From: an uncultured Hungatella sp.
Lineage (GTDB): Bacteria > Bacillota > Clostridia > Lachnospirales > Lachnospiraceae
Length of the DNA stretch: 20,615 nucleotides
Reading direction: 5' to 3'
Assembly: GCA_910588505.1 (NCBI GenBank)
Contig: CAJUPQ010000065.1
Span: 1-20,615 of the forward strand
The translations under genes and the position numbers were made by a program. Of the stretch, positions 5,816 to 14,487 are shown piece by piece. Each line of letters starts with the position of its first letter. Position 1 is the first letter of the stretch. The notes beneath the pieces are model-generated. The model did not search any database. It saw only the letters and a list, made by a program, of their open reading frames with translations, and was not told where the DNA came from.

Positions 5816-7506
5816 AAAACGACAAGAACCACACAGAGATTGATTTCTGGCAGTCCAATACGGATCTGATGTCTGCCTTTGCCCTTATGATGCTTCTGCT
5901 CATTATGCTTTTAATCCTGTATCTGATGCAGATTCCGGAGAACATATCGGCAGACGGGGAGGCAAACCAGGGCTTCCTTGTGGACGATGAGCTGGGAGAC
6001 CGGACCGATGAGGCCTACCATTATCCGGAACAAAACGGCAGAGGGGAGGAGGAGTCCGGAGAATATACAAAGAGCCCGGGACAGATAGACGGGGGAGAAG
6101 CCGGGGCCGGTACGGCCCTGGGATTTGACCAGCAGTTCTATGGGGAATATCCGCTGCCCACCAGCAGCGGAAAGTGGAGCAAGGCCGCCGTCTATGCCAC
6201 GGTGGTGGACCAGGAGACAGGCCGGGCCGTCAGGACAAAGGGCATGACCTTTGAACTGTATGAGGAGCAGATAAAAAACGGCGGCGGCGCGCTGCGGCTT
6301 CTCAATACCTATTACCCTGTAAAGGTGGAATTCCACAATTATGAGACGACAAAGGAGGGAGGGTTTTATCTTCCGGAGAAGATTGAGGAGGGCCATTACT
6401 ATTTTAAGCAGATTACGGGGCCGGAGGGATATGACCTGGCAGAGGCGGAGCGGTTTTCCATTGACGACGCCTACGACTGGCCGGATCCCTACATGGTATC
6501 GGTCAAGATCTCCCCGTCTAAAAATGTAATCTCCATAGCCCTGGAGGATGGAAGCACCGGCGATCCGATCCAGGGAGGCACCTTTAAGATCAATGCCGCC
6601 GCGGACATTATTACGGCTGATCAGTCTGTCCGGTATGCAAAGCATGAATTGGCTGACACCGTGACTCTTGACGCGAACGGACGGGGGGAAAGCAGGGAGC
6701 TGTACCTGGGAGCGTATACGGTGACCCAGGATGAGATTCCTCCCTATTACGCAGGCATTCCCCAGGGCGTGGAGGCGCAGGTGAAAAAGAAAGGTGAAAA
6801 TCCTCCGGAGGAATTGGTGTTTACCTGTGAAAAAACAGAAATCAGGGTCCAGCTGGCCGATGAGCTTTACGCCAACCGGAAGCTGGAGGGCGTGGAATTT
6901 TTGTTGCGGTGCGAAGGCCGTCCGGAGCTGTCTAAGAGTGGCGTGACAGATCAAAACGGGGAGGTTACGTTTACCGACCTGGAAAAGGATGTTATGTACA
7001 GCCTGTCCCAAAACAGCGTCCTGGACGGATACCGGCACAGCGGCAATCCGGTAGAGATCTTCGTCTCGGAACAGGGGTTAATCGACGGGCAGACTTTTGT
7101 ATCTCTGCCTCTTACCAATTATGTGGCCCGGGTCAGGATCGAGGCCAAGGATAAGCTGTTTGGCAAACCGGTCTCCAATGTGAATCTGGCCTTGTATAAC
7201 AGCAGCGGCGCGCTGGTGCGCACCTGGACCAGCAACGGCTCGGCCCAGACGCTGGAGGATCTTCCCGGCGGGGCTTACTATGTGATCCTGGACGGGGACA
7301 AAAGCAAGAGATTCGACTATGAGATTTCAGAGGACGTGGCGTTACAGGAGTTTTCCGCGGCCCTCTGGACCATGGAGGATCTGGCGGTATTGGGCGTGGG
7401 CGGCTGTGTGCTTCTTCTTGGGGTCTGGGGTACGGCTGTTGTGCTGAAGAAAAAGAAGCAGTCAAAAAAAGCGCATGCTGGAAAGGAAAGGAAACGTGAG
7501 GGATAA
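5812..7506 (+). CDS. MotB-like stator partner with SpaA/Cna-B-like extracellular domains and a second membrane anchor
   Basis: I use ATG 5812 (GGAGG 8 bases upstream, ATGA overlap with the channel gene); TTG 5797 would add five residues that include the Shine-Dalgarno. The 564-residue protein starts with DFWQSNTDLMSAFALMMLLL: a short cytoplasmic end, then one helix (17-39) with Asp18 where MotB, TolR and ZorB carry the proton-binding aspartate. An acidic linker (45-118) leads to four prealbumin-like beta domains of SpaA/Cna-B type (about 121-236, 237-342, 343-437, 438-518), recognisable by motifs such as YYFKQITGPEGYDLAE and GAYTVTQDEIPP. A C-terminal helix (524-545) and a Lys-rich cytoplasmic tail end it. 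There is no OmpA/peptidoglycan-binding domain and no LPXTG. I infer a 5:2-type stator with the preceding protein, with its load outside the membrane. Confidence 0.78.
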   Translation: MKNDKNHTEIDFWQSNTDLMSAFALMMLLLIMLLILYLMQIPENISADGEANQGFLVDDELGDRTDEAYHYPEQNGRGEEESGEYTKSPGQIDGGEAGAGTALGFDQQFYGEYPLPTSSGKWSKAAVYATVVDQETGRAVRTKGMTFELYEEQIKNGGGALRLLNTYYPVKVEFHNYETTKEGGFYLPEKIEEGHYYFKQITGPEGYDLAEAERFSIDDAYDWPDPYMVSVKISPSKNVISIALEDGSTGDPIQGGTFKINAAADIITADQSVRYAKHELADTVTLDANGRGESRELYLGAYTVTQDEIPPYYAGIPQGVEAQVKKKGENPPEELVFTCEKTEIRVQLADELYANRKLEGVEFLLRCEGRPELSKSGVTDQNGEVTFTDLEKDVMYSLSQNSVLDGYRHSGNPVEIFVSEQGLIDGQTFVSLPLTNYVARVRIEAKDKLFGKPVSNVNLALYNSSGALVRTWTSNGSAQTLEDLPGGAYYVILDGDKSKRFDYEISEDVALQEFSAALWTMEDLAVLGVGGCVLLLGVWGTAVVLKKKKQSKKAHAGKERKREG

Positions 7507-9475
7507 CGGAATTCATATAAGGGTCGGGGATATTCTGTACGGCATCATGAAGCATCGGGTTCTTATTATGGCATTAACCGCCGCGGGGCTGATGATCGGC
7601 ATGGTGCTTTCCGGCATTTCCTATCTTCGGGGGGAGATGAGCAAGGAATACCTGATTACCAGCTCGTTTTCCGTGAATACCCAGACAAATTCCGGACTGT
7701 TTACCTCGGGATACGATTTTCCCAGCTACAATGATATGAATATGGCCAGGGATATGGTACACGCGGTTTCCTATGTGCTGAAAAGCGACAAAATGCTGAA
7801 AGAAATCATAGAATCCCTGGGGCTTTTGGGGATTACCACAAAGGATATTGAGGATAACCTAAGCTTTGCCCAGTATGAGGAGACCCAGATTATCGAAGCG
7901 TCTCTGTACTGGCGCAACGCCAACGAGGGCATCCTGATCCTCTCCGAGATCAACGACAAGGCCCCCCAGATGCTTATGGAGGTGCTGCGCGTCGGCAGCG
8001 TCTCGGTGATCAATGATCCCAGCTCAAAATACCTGATCGGGGGGAATGTCAATATTGTCCTCTGGGGATATATGGCCATGCTGGGCTTAGGGCTGGGGCT
8101 GGGCATCACCCTGCTGGAGCTGCTTATGCGCCCCACCCTTTTAAACGTACAGGACATGGAGTCGGTTTTCGGCCTGGAGATCCTTTGTGAGATCGCGGAC
8201 GACAAGGCATTTTTTAGCCGAAGATCCTTGCTGGTGGATGCGGGGCTAAAGTCCAAGGTGGGGGAAAGTTTTGCCTCCGCCGCCCATATTATCCACAACC
8301 GGCTGCGGAAAAAGGAAGGTCCCCACATGATCTATATTACCTCCTCCTTAAGAAGCGAGGGAAAGACCAGCGTGCTGGCCAATCTGGCCATTCAGCTTTC
8401 GGATCAGGAAAAGAAGGTGCTGCTGATTGATCTGGATATAAAAAATCCTGTGCTGGGAAGCCTTTTCCTGAACAAAGTGGACTATGAGCATTCTCTGAAC
8501 GCTTTGTATGCAGGGGACATTACGGAAAAGGAAGCCATAACGACTCTGACCGGATATATGGATATTCTGCCTGCCGTACTGGAAAGCAGCTCCATCCCCC
8601 TTGACAGCAATTTATTCCATGTGATCCGCGCGCTGGCCAAGGGGTATGATTATGTGCTTATGGACACGGCTCCTGTGGGGCTTACGGCGGATCCCATGAG
8701 CCTGAACCAGATCGCGTCGGAAGCTCTGTTTGTGGCCCGGTATGACGGGGCTTCTTTTCAGGAGATTAAAGACGCCCTGGAGCGGATCGAAAAATCAGGC
8801 ATCGGTATTTTAGGGTGCGTCATCAATGGAGTCCAGGTCAGTGACAAAGGCGTAAACCATCCTGTCAAGGGACTGGAGGAGCGGGAGCCGGAGGAGATGG
8901 AGGAGGTACTCCAGGATAAAGACGGCTTTATGGAGGACCTTGCCAAGGAGGCCCGGCAGGCGGAAGAGGAGGAGGAGGTAACCACAAGCGACGGCTTTGT
9001 GAAGCTTTTGTTCCAGTCCCAGGACAACAGGCCGGAGGAAACGCCTTCGGAGGACGGGGGAGCGGCTCTGGCAGAGGGGGAGGAAGGGCCTTTGGCTGAC
9101 AGAGCCATGGCCGGGGCAAAGGAGGAGCCATCGCCTGGTGTTGGGGCGGAGCTTGCCATCCAGGTGAAGGACCGGATTTTCGGCCGGGCCGTTTCCAACG
9201 TGCGGGTGGAATTGTATGACGGCAGTGACGGGCTTGTGGGCGTCTGGATATCAGGCAGAGACGAAAAGGCCCTGGAACAGCTTTCCAGGGGAAGCTATTA
9301 TGTGATCTTAAACAGGCGCAAAAAGAAAAAACACAAAGTTGATTTTACACAGGAGGAACCCAGGCAGGTATGCATTGTCAGGCTTTGGACCCTGTGGAAC
9401 ACCGTGGAGGCGGTTTTGGGATGCTGCCTGCTGGCGGCAGTGGTTGGGGCGGCCGTGATGCTTTTTGGGAGATAA
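7496..9475 (+). CDS. Fused Wzz-like chain-length regulator and BY-kinase-like ATPase with C-terminal Cna-B-like domain
   Basis: This 659-residue protein resembles Wzc-type polysaccharide co-polymerases. Two helices (about 21-42 and 184-209) bracket a short extracellular Wzz-like region. A cytoplasmic BY-kinase/MinD-like domain follows, with Walker A SSLRSEGKT (283-291), Walker A' LLIDLDIKNP (D312, D314) and Walker B VLMD (D390). The Walker A has Ser287 where most family members have Gly. An acidic linker (about 455-550) takes the place of the usual tyrosine cluster. Then come a domain homologous to the last domain of the MotB-like protein (553-630) and a third helix (636-657). I choose GTG 7496 (AAAGGA 8 bases upstream); ATG 7475 has no site. 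Gram-positive systems usually split Wzz and kinase into two proteins; here they are fused. Its likely role is controlling Wzy polymerisation. Confidence 0.85.
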   Translation: MRDNGIHIRVGDILYGIMKHRVLIMALTAAGLMIGMVLSGISYLRGEMSKEYLITSSFSVNTQTNSGLFTSGYDFPSYNDMNMARDMVHAVSYVLKSDKMLKEIIESLGLLGITTKDIEDNLSFAQYEETQIIEASLYWRNANEGILILSEINDKAPQMLMEVLRVGSVSVINDPSSKYLIGGNVNIVLWGYMAMLGLGLGLGITLLELLMRPTLLNVQDMESVFGLEILCEIADDKAFFSRRSLLVDAGLKSKVGESFASAAHIIHNRLRKKEGPHMIYITSSLRSEGKTSVLANLAIQLSDQEKKVLLIDLDIKNPVLGSLFLNKVDYEHSLNALYAGDITEKEAITTLTGYMDILPAVLESSSIPLDSNLFHVIRALAKGYDYVLMDTAPVGLTADPMSLNQIASEALFVARYDGASFQEIKDALERIEKSGIGILGCVINGVQVSDKGVNHPVKGLEEREPEEMEEVLQDKDGFMEDLAKEARQAEEEEEVTTSDGFVKLLFQSQDNRPEETPSEDGGAALAEGEEGPLADRAMAGAKEEPSPGVGAELAIQVKDRIFGRAVSNVRVELYDGSDGLVGVWISGRDEKALEQLSRGSYYVILNRRKKKKHKVDFTQEEPRQVCIVRLWTLWNTVEAVLGCCLLAAVVGAAVMLFGR

Positions 9476-9477
9476 CC

Positions 9478-10761
9478 ATGACAAAATCATACGAAAACAC
9501 AGGACAAACCCAGGTTCAGATCGAGGTGCTGGTTGTTCTGGCGATCCTGGTGTCCCTTGGGTTTCCAGGCGGCCTGACGGAAATTTACGGCACAAGGCTG
9601 GGAGACATTATGGAGTACGGGGCGTTTTTCATCCAGCTTCTGGTCATGGCCCTTTCCAGCGGAAAAAGCTGGCAGGATATTCAGGTTGTGAATCTGGATA
9701 AGAAGTACGTGATGTTATATGTTTTTGCGGCGGTTATTTTTCTGGAGTCTATGATGGTGACCCGGTACCGGTCCCTTCAGTTTATTACCTGTACCCGTCT
9801 GTGGGTGACGATTTTCTTTGCCATCTGGGTTCAGGAGCGGTTCTCTTTTGCGCGTGTGATTGAGCTGATCTGCACTGCCCAGGCTGTGTTTGTCTTTTTT
9901 ATCCTGGCGTTTATCCTTAGGCATCCCCAGGCTGCCTTTGAAAGCGGCTCAACGTATGTAAATGCCCTTAAAGGGCTGTATCCATCCAAGAACAGCATGG
10001 CGTCTGAACTGGCCTTTGGGATCCTTGTTATGGCGTTCCTTGTCCGGGAAAAGAGAAAGAGCAGGAAGGGGTATTCTCTGTGGATGACCATCCTGCTTAT
10101 TCAGGGGATCCTTATGATTTTGTGTCAGGCCACTGGGGCTGTTTTCGGGATGGCGGCGGCCTTGATTCTTTTGTTTTTGCCGGAGGATATGAGGCTGCCT
10201 CTTGGCTGGGCCTATATAGGCGGCAGCATTACGTTTTTGTTTGCCGCCCTGACGCTGATGCCCCACCTGGAATGGTTTTTCCGGGCCATCGGAAAGGATG
10301 CCACGCTGACAGGAAGGATTCCTTTGTGGAACCGCATCCTGGTGGTGATGATGAACCATCATACGTTTACCGGCTACGGCTATGGCATGTTCTGGAGGGA
10401 TAGCCAGGCCATAGCCCTGATTCACGCTGGCTTTCACGAGCATTCATTTTTGGGGACCATGACAACGGGAGCGCACAATATGCTGCTGGAGTTCTGGCTT
10501 AACAGCGGCCTTATGGGGATCGCCGCGTTTTTTGCCGCTTTGCTGTATTCCACAAGGGAATCGGCGGCCATTCCCCAAAAAACCTATCTGTTTGCCAGCA
10601 TGCTCCTGATGTATCTGATGATTAACGGCCTGACGGAGCGGTGCCTGGGAGGAAACTACGACTATAAGACGCTGTCGGTGTTTCTGGTGATGGCATTGTG
10701 CAATAACCGCAGGGAGCATGGGGAAAAGAAGACGAAAGAAAAAGAATTTGGAAAAATGTGA
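9478..10761 (+). CDS. Wzy-like polysaccharide polymerase / O-antigen ligase family protein
   Basis: A polytopic membrane protein of 427 residues with about 10-12 hydrophobic segments. The family signature is present near the end of a large extracytoplasmic loop: LTGRIPLW (R280) and GAHNMLLEFWLNSGLMGI (H333). These match the Wzy_C/O-antigen ligase family, which joins undecaprenyl-linked repeat units. In a Gram-positive EPS operon a polymerase role is more likely than a ligase role. The start ATG 9478 has GGGAG 6 bases upstream and lies two bases after the co-polymerase stop. The frame is open further upstream but without membrane-like composition. Its position beside the chain-length protein agrees with a Wzx/Wzy-dependent pathway. 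Confidence 0.85.
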   Translation: MTKSYENTGQTQVQIEVLVVLAILVSLGFPGGLTEIYGTRLGDIMEYGAFFIQLLVMALSSGKSWQDIQVVNLDKKYVMLYVFAAVIFLESMMVTRYRSLQFITCTRLWVTIFFAIWVQERFSFARVIELICTAQAVFVFFILAFILRHPQAAFESGSTYVNALKGLYPSKNSMASELAFGILVMAFLVREKRKSRKGYSLWMTILLIQGILMILCQATGAVFGMAAALILLFLPEDMRLPLGWAYIGGSITFLFAALTLMPHLEWFFRAIGKDATLTGRIPLWNRILVVMMNHHTFTGYGYGMFWRDSQAIALIHAGFHEHSFLGTMTTGAHNMLLEFWLNSGLMGIAAFFAALLYSTRESAAIPQKTYLFASMLLMYLMINGLTERCLGGNYDYKTLSVFLVMALCNNRREHGEKKTKEKEFGKM

Positions 10762-11468
10762 AGAGTGGGAAGCATATGCATGGATTTTTGATGATTTTGT
10801 TCATTGTACTGGGATATCTGGGACTGCTGGGGGGTATGATGGCCCGTCTGGGCAGGAACTCCAACGTGGCTGGGGTTGCCGCGGCCGTGCTGCTGATCTA
10901 TGGCTGCGGGGTGGGCATGGCGGTTGCCGCGGGACGGTATCTGGGCGGCGCGGGGCTTTTGCTTTACACGATGTTTCTGGTGTATTCTCTTATATTCTGG
11001 CCATGGAAGCTGTTCTGGTCAGTGAAACACAAGCCCCGGCTTGATCCGGGAGTCCTGATGGCGCTTATTTCCTATATCCTTGCGGTGCTGTATGTCACCG
11101 TATTTATGCGTACCGGCGGAACCAACTTCACGGTGCAGATGGAGCTGTTTAACTGGACAAAGGAGGACGGCCTGGAAAGCGTCCGCCATATCCTTCTTAA
11201 CGGGGCCATGTTTGTGCCTGTGGGAATCGGCGTCCCTCTTTTGACGGAGAAGGGCCGTGGGAAGCTTCTTACAGGGGCTTCCTTTGGGCTTCTGCTTTCT
11301 GTAGTTATTGAGACCGGGCAGCTGATCCTCCATTCAGGAACCTGCGATATTGACGACATGATCTTCAACACCTTGGGAAGCGTTACGGGAGCGGTTATGG
11401 CAAGGGCGTGGCTGTATGCAAGAAGGAGTCCGCAGAGGGAGGGCTTTGATGAAGGTATTGATGATTGA
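10758..11468 (+). CDS. VanZ-like family membrane protein
   Basis: A protein of 236 residues with about six hydrophobic segments. The C-terminal half carries the VanZ signature: LLNGAMFVPVGIGVPLL, then SVVIETGQL and CDIDDMIFNTLGSVTGA. Homologues are often found in Gram-positive envelope polysaccharide and lipoglycopeptide-resistance clusters, but their biochemical role is unsettled. The start is uncertain: GTG 10758 overlaps the preceding stop by four bases, while ATG 10776 would begin MHGFLMILF just before the first helix. Neither has a strong ribosome binding site. The gene overlaps the next glycosyltransferase by 20 bases, so expression is probably coupled. Confidence 0.85.
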   Translation: MKSGKHMHGFLMILFIVLGYLGLLGGMMARLGRNSNVAGVAAAVLLIYGCGVGMAVAAGRYLGGAGLLLYTMFLVYSLIFWPWKLFWSVKHKPRLDPGVLMALISYILAVLYVTVFMRTGGTNFTVQMELFNWTKEDGLESVRHILLNGAMFVPVGIGVPLLTEKGRGKLLTGASFGLLLSVVIETGQLILHSGTCDIDDMIFNTLGSVTGAVMARAWLYARRSPQREGFDEGIDD

Positions 11469-12636
11469 GCATTTTCTTCCCGGCAGTATCTATACGCTGG
11501 AGCTGACCCGGGAATTAAAGAGGTATTGTGATCTGACGGTTTTCTGCAGAGAGGACGCGGGCGTCCAGGAGGAGGGAATCCGGTGGATGCCCCGGTGGTA
11601 TCCGGGAGGAAAGACGCGGGTGGGAGCGGCGTTTGCCTACGGCATGTCCCTGTTTGCCCTTGGGAAGATGATCCGAGGGGGAGGCTTTGACGTGGTTCAT
11701 ATACAGTCCTTTAAACACCCGGGGAGCGAAATCCGGTTTTACCGCCGAATGAGAAGGCATTTGAAACAGCTGGTCTTTACGGTACATAATGTCCTGCCCC
11801 ATGAGGCCGGGCCGGGGGATTTTCGCTTATTTCAGGGCTTTTACAAGCTTTGCGATGCCCTGATCGTTCACAATGAGGCTTCGAAGCAGTGCCTGATGAA
11901 ACGGTTTTCCCTGCCAGAGCAAAGGATTGCGGTGATTGCCCACGGCGTATACGGCACCCATCTGGAGCGGGCGGACCAGCCGGGAGAGGGGCCGTCAAGG
12001 CAGGGGATCGTAAAGGAATTTTTACAGTTCGGCTTTATCCGGGCTTATAAAGGCATTGATATCCTGCTGGAGGCGGTTGCGGCCATCCGGCCGGAGCAAA
12101 GACGGTTTATCCATGTGACCATTGCGGGGCAGCAGTTTCCAAAGCTGGACAAAACCGATTATGGGGCAAAAATCAGGGAGTTGGGGATTGAACAATGGGT
12201 AAGCTTTCTGCCCGGGCATGTGCCGGACGAAAAGGTGGCCGGGCTTTTTCAGCAGGCCGATTTTCTTTTGTTTCCTTACCGGAATATCTATGGCAGCGGA
12301 GCCCTGATGATGGCGTACACCTATGGGAAACCGGTGATTGCCAGCGATATCCCCCCGTTTTTGGAGGAAACCGATGGAGGGAAAACCGGGATTCTCTTTA
12401 AAAGCCAGGATCCCAAGGCTCTGGCAGATGCCATCATCGAGGCGGCAGGGTGGGAGGAAGACCGTCTAAGGGCGTGCCGGCAGGCCATTGGCCGGCTGGC
12501 GGAAGAAAAGTATAATTGGAAAGTATCGGCAGAAAAAACCGCCGGGCTGTACGCCGGGGGGACGCGGGCGTCCCAAATACACAAAAGGGAGAGAAGCCTT
12601 TATGAAACAGCCTCTGTTGAACGCGTGGGTCAATAA
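11449..12636 (+). CDS. Glycosyltransferase family 4 (GT-B fold), first of two
   Basis: This 395-residue GT-B enzyme begins MKVLMIEHFLPGSIYTLELT, with the nucleotide-sugar domain from about residue 190: FGFIRAYKGIDILLEA, VTIAGQQ, VSFLPGHVPDEKVAGLFQQA. The donor-site region reads YGSGALMMAYTYGKPVIASD. This corresponds to the usual E-x7-E region, but the first glutamate is not conserved, which occurs in several EPS subfamilies. ATG 11449 has GGAGG 6 bases upstream; an open frame reaches back to 11416 without a site. It should add one sugar to the lipid-linked repeat unit on the cytoplasmic side. Donor and linkage cannot be predicted. Its 3' end overlaps the next gene by 35 bases. Confidence 0.85.
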   Translation: MKVLMIEHFLPGSIYTLELTRELKRYCDLTVFCREDAGVQEEGIRWMPRWYPGGKTRVGAAFAYGMSLFALGKMIRGGGFDVVHIQSFKHPGSEIRFYRRMRRHLKQLVFTVHNVLPHEAGPGDFRLFQGFYKLCDALIVHNEASKQCLMKRFSLPEQRIAVIAHGVYGTHLERADQPGEGPSRQGIVKEFLQFGFIRAYKGIDILLEAVAAIRPEQRRFIHVTIAGQQFPKLDKTDYGAKIRELGIEQWVSFLPGHVPDEKVAGLFQQADFLLFPYRNIYGSGALMMAYTYGKPVIASDIPPFLEETDGGKTGILFKSQDPKALADAIIEAAGWEEDRLRACRQAIGRLAEEKYNWKVSAEKTAGLYAGGTRASQIHKRERSLYETASVERVGQ

Positions 12637-13363
12637 CCTGAACTGGGAAGAAGCATTAAGGGAGATTGACGGCCTTATAGCCGGAAAGGAACCATCGTAC
12701 CTGACCGAAGTAAATGTAGACGTTTTAGTGAAAATGGAGGAGGATCCCTATCTGAAACGGATCGTCAATGAGGCGGATTTAACGCTGGTGGACGGACAGC
12801 CGCTGATCTGGATATCCAGGCTGGGAAAGGAACCGGTGAAGGCGAAGATTTCCGGTTCGGATCTGGCATGGGTCCTATGCGAGAGAGCGGAGAAAAAAGG
12901 ATATTCTATTTTTATCCTGGGAGGAGGGGACGGGGCGGCAGATGAGGCGGCGGGGAACCTGAGGAGAAAATTCCCTAATCTAAACATAGCCGGGACCTGC
13001 GCGCCGGCGTGGGGATTTGAGCAGGATGAGCAGGAGAAAAGGAGGATCCTGGAAGCCGTCTTAAAGGCAGGGCCGGATCTGCTGTTCGTATGTCTGGGAT
13101 GCCCCAAGCAGGAAAAATGGATTTATGAAAACTATAGGCTGTGCGGGGCAAAGCTTTCTCTTTGTTCCGGCGGAACGGTGGATTTTATCGCAGGCAGGGT
13201 AAAACGGGCGCCGAAATGGATGAGCGCCTGGGGCATGGAATGGTTTTATCGGTTTTTGAAGGAGCCAAGGAGGCTGTTTCGCCGGTATTTTATTGAGAAT
13301 ATGAAGATCTGGAGCATGATATGGAAGTATGGAAAACAGACAGACCGAGGGAATAAGCTATGA
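12602..13363 (+). CDS. WecG/TagA/CpsF family glycosyltransferase
   Basis: A complete 253-residue GT26-type enzyme. Family motifs in order are TEVNVDVLVK, VDGQPLIWISRL, GSDLAWVLCERAEKKG, FILGGG, LLFVCLGCPKQEKWI and CSGGTVDFIAGRVKRAPKWM. A basic, amphipathic C-terminus (YRFLKEPRRLFRRYF) follows, which in this family contacts the membrane. Members usually add an N-acetylmannosamine-type sugar to a lipid-linked GlcNAc primer, so it probably acts second, after the priming transferase; the actual sugar is inferred only. ATG 12602 has an AGGGAGAG site 8 bases upstream. Its stop overlaps the next start (ATGA at 13360). Confidence 0.92.
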   Translation: MKQPLLNAWVNNLNWEEALREIDGLIAGKEPSYLTEVNVDVLVKMEEDPYLKRIVNEADLTLVDGQPLIWISRLGKEPVKAKISGSDLAWVLCERAEKKGYSIFILGGGDGAADEAAGNLRRKFPNLNIAGTCAPAWGFEQDEQEKRRILEAVLKAGPDLLFVCLGCPKQEKWIYENYRLCGAKLSLCSGGTVDFIAGRVKRAPKWMSAWGMEWFYRFLKEPRRLFRRYFIENMKIWSMIWKYGKQTDRGNKL

Positions 13364-14487
13364 AATTGGGGATTCTTTGCACAATGATCAATGGTTTTGG
13401 GAGAAGGGGATTTTACAACTCCCAGGAAATCGGCTTAGGCCGGGCCCTGGTCCGCAAGGGCTGCAGGGTAGTGGTCTATAAATGCCTGAAAAGGACTAAA
13501 AACGCAAAGAGGGAATGTATCCAGGCAGAGCCGGGGCTTGCGGTCTGGTATCTGCCGGTTCCCGGCCTTGGGGCGCACGGGTATCTTTTCCCGGGGGTTC
13601 TGGAAAAGGATTTGGACGGACTGCTGTGCTTTGGGGATAATCAGGTGTTTCTTCCCCATATTTATGATTTCTGCAGGAAAAACGAAATCCTCTTCGTCCC
13701 CTACATAGGCACGGCTCACAGCCTTCACGGCGGCCTCCGCGGCCGTGTGATGGACGCCTGGTTCCGGGCGGGAACATTGAAAATCTTCCGGGAGAACCCT
13801 GTTATCGGGAAAACGGAGAAGGCAAGGGAGGAGCTTAAGGCCCTGGGGGTGTCCCGTATCACCGTGGCTCCTGTGGGGCTGGACGGGGCTGTTTTGAAAC
13901 ATGATTTTGCCGCCTGTGACCCCGGGCAGCTTCGAAGGGAGTTTGGCTTTGAGCCGGATGATGTGGTGGTGTTAAGCGTGGCCAGGCTGGAGCAGGAAAA
14001 ACGGCCTCTGGATTTGATCGGGATGTTTATGAGAATCCGGCACCGAAAAAAATTCCGCCTGATCCTTGTGGGAGAGGGGCCTCTGGGACAGGAGGTGGCC
14101 GAAAGGATTAGGGAGTGGGGCATTGGCAAAGAGGCGCGTATCATAAGCCGGGTTCCCTATGAGGAAATGTGGAAGCTCTACGTGATGTCCGATTATTTTG
14201 TGAATCTTAACAGGGGAGAGATCTTCGGCATGGCTGTGATGGAGGCGGTGTACTATAAAACCTCCGTGGCCGCAGTTATGGCCCCGGGGCCGGCATTGAC
14301 TTTACAGGGCATGGAAGGCCATTGCCTGTGCCGGGACGACGGGCAGGTGGAGGAGTGGCTGACAAAGGAGTATCCGCCGGAGCACAGCCTGGCCGAGAGC
14401 TCTGAAAAAATGATACGGGACTTTAGCTGGGAGAAATGCGCGGACGCGTTTTTGGCCCTGGCGGAACAAAAAAGGGGAGAGGCATGA
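13360..14487 (+). CDS. Glycosyltransferase family 4 (GT-B fold), second of two
   Basis: This 375-residue protein has the glycosyltransferase group 1 catalytic half from about residue 185: VVVLSVARLEQEKRPLDLI, FRLILVGEGPLGQEV, ARIISRVPYEEMWKLYVMSD. The conserved E-x7-E donor motif reads EIFGMAVME. The N-terminal acceptor half starts MKLGILCTMINGFGRRGFYN. It probably adds one sugar to the growing repeat unit in the cytoplasm. Donor and acceptor are not predictable. ATGA overlaps at both ends (13360 with the WecG-type gene, 14484 with the flippase) show tight translational coupling. Confidence 0.88.
   Translation: MKLGILCTMINGFGRRGFYNSQEIGLGRALVRKGCRVVVYKCLKRTKNAKRECIQAEPGLAVWYLPVPGLGAHGYLFPGVLEKDLDGLLCFGDNQVFLPHIYDFCRKNEILFVPYIGTAHSLHGGLRGRVMDAWFRAGTLKIFRENPVIGKTEKAREELKALGVSRITVAPVGLDGAVLKHDFAACDPGQLRREFGFEPDDVVVLSVARLEQEKRPLDLIGMFMRIRHRKKFRLILVGEGPLGQEVAERIREWGIGKEARIISRVPYEEMWKLYVMSDYFVNLNRGEIFGMAVMEAVYYKTSVAAVMAPGPALTLQGMEGHCLCRDDGQVEEWLTKEYPPEHSLAESSEKMIRDFSWEKCADAFLALAEQKRGEA

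Noticed and set aside
5911..7038. 375-codon open frame on the minus strand
   Set aside because: It is the antisense shadow of the MotB-like gene. Its composition is not protein-like, it has no ribosome binding site, and the plus-strand frame has domains and coupling.
4253..7506. Zorya (ZorAB) anti-phage system
   Set aside because: The channel pair resembles ZorA/ZorB in principle, but no ZorC/D/E nuclease or helicase is present, the tail is an EAL domain, the partner lacks a peptidoglycan-binding domain, and the genes are coupled within EPS genes.
5812..7506. Sortase-anchored pilin or adhesin (SpaA domains)
   Set aside because: There is no LPXTG-type sorting motif and no signal peptide cleavage context; the N-terminal Asp-bearing helix and coupling to the channel gene fit a MotB-like protein better.
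8758..9198. Proline/serine-rich minus-strand frames
   Set aside because: They are the antisense of the acidic linker and kinase end of the Wzc-like protein; the low-complexity composition explains the lack of stops.
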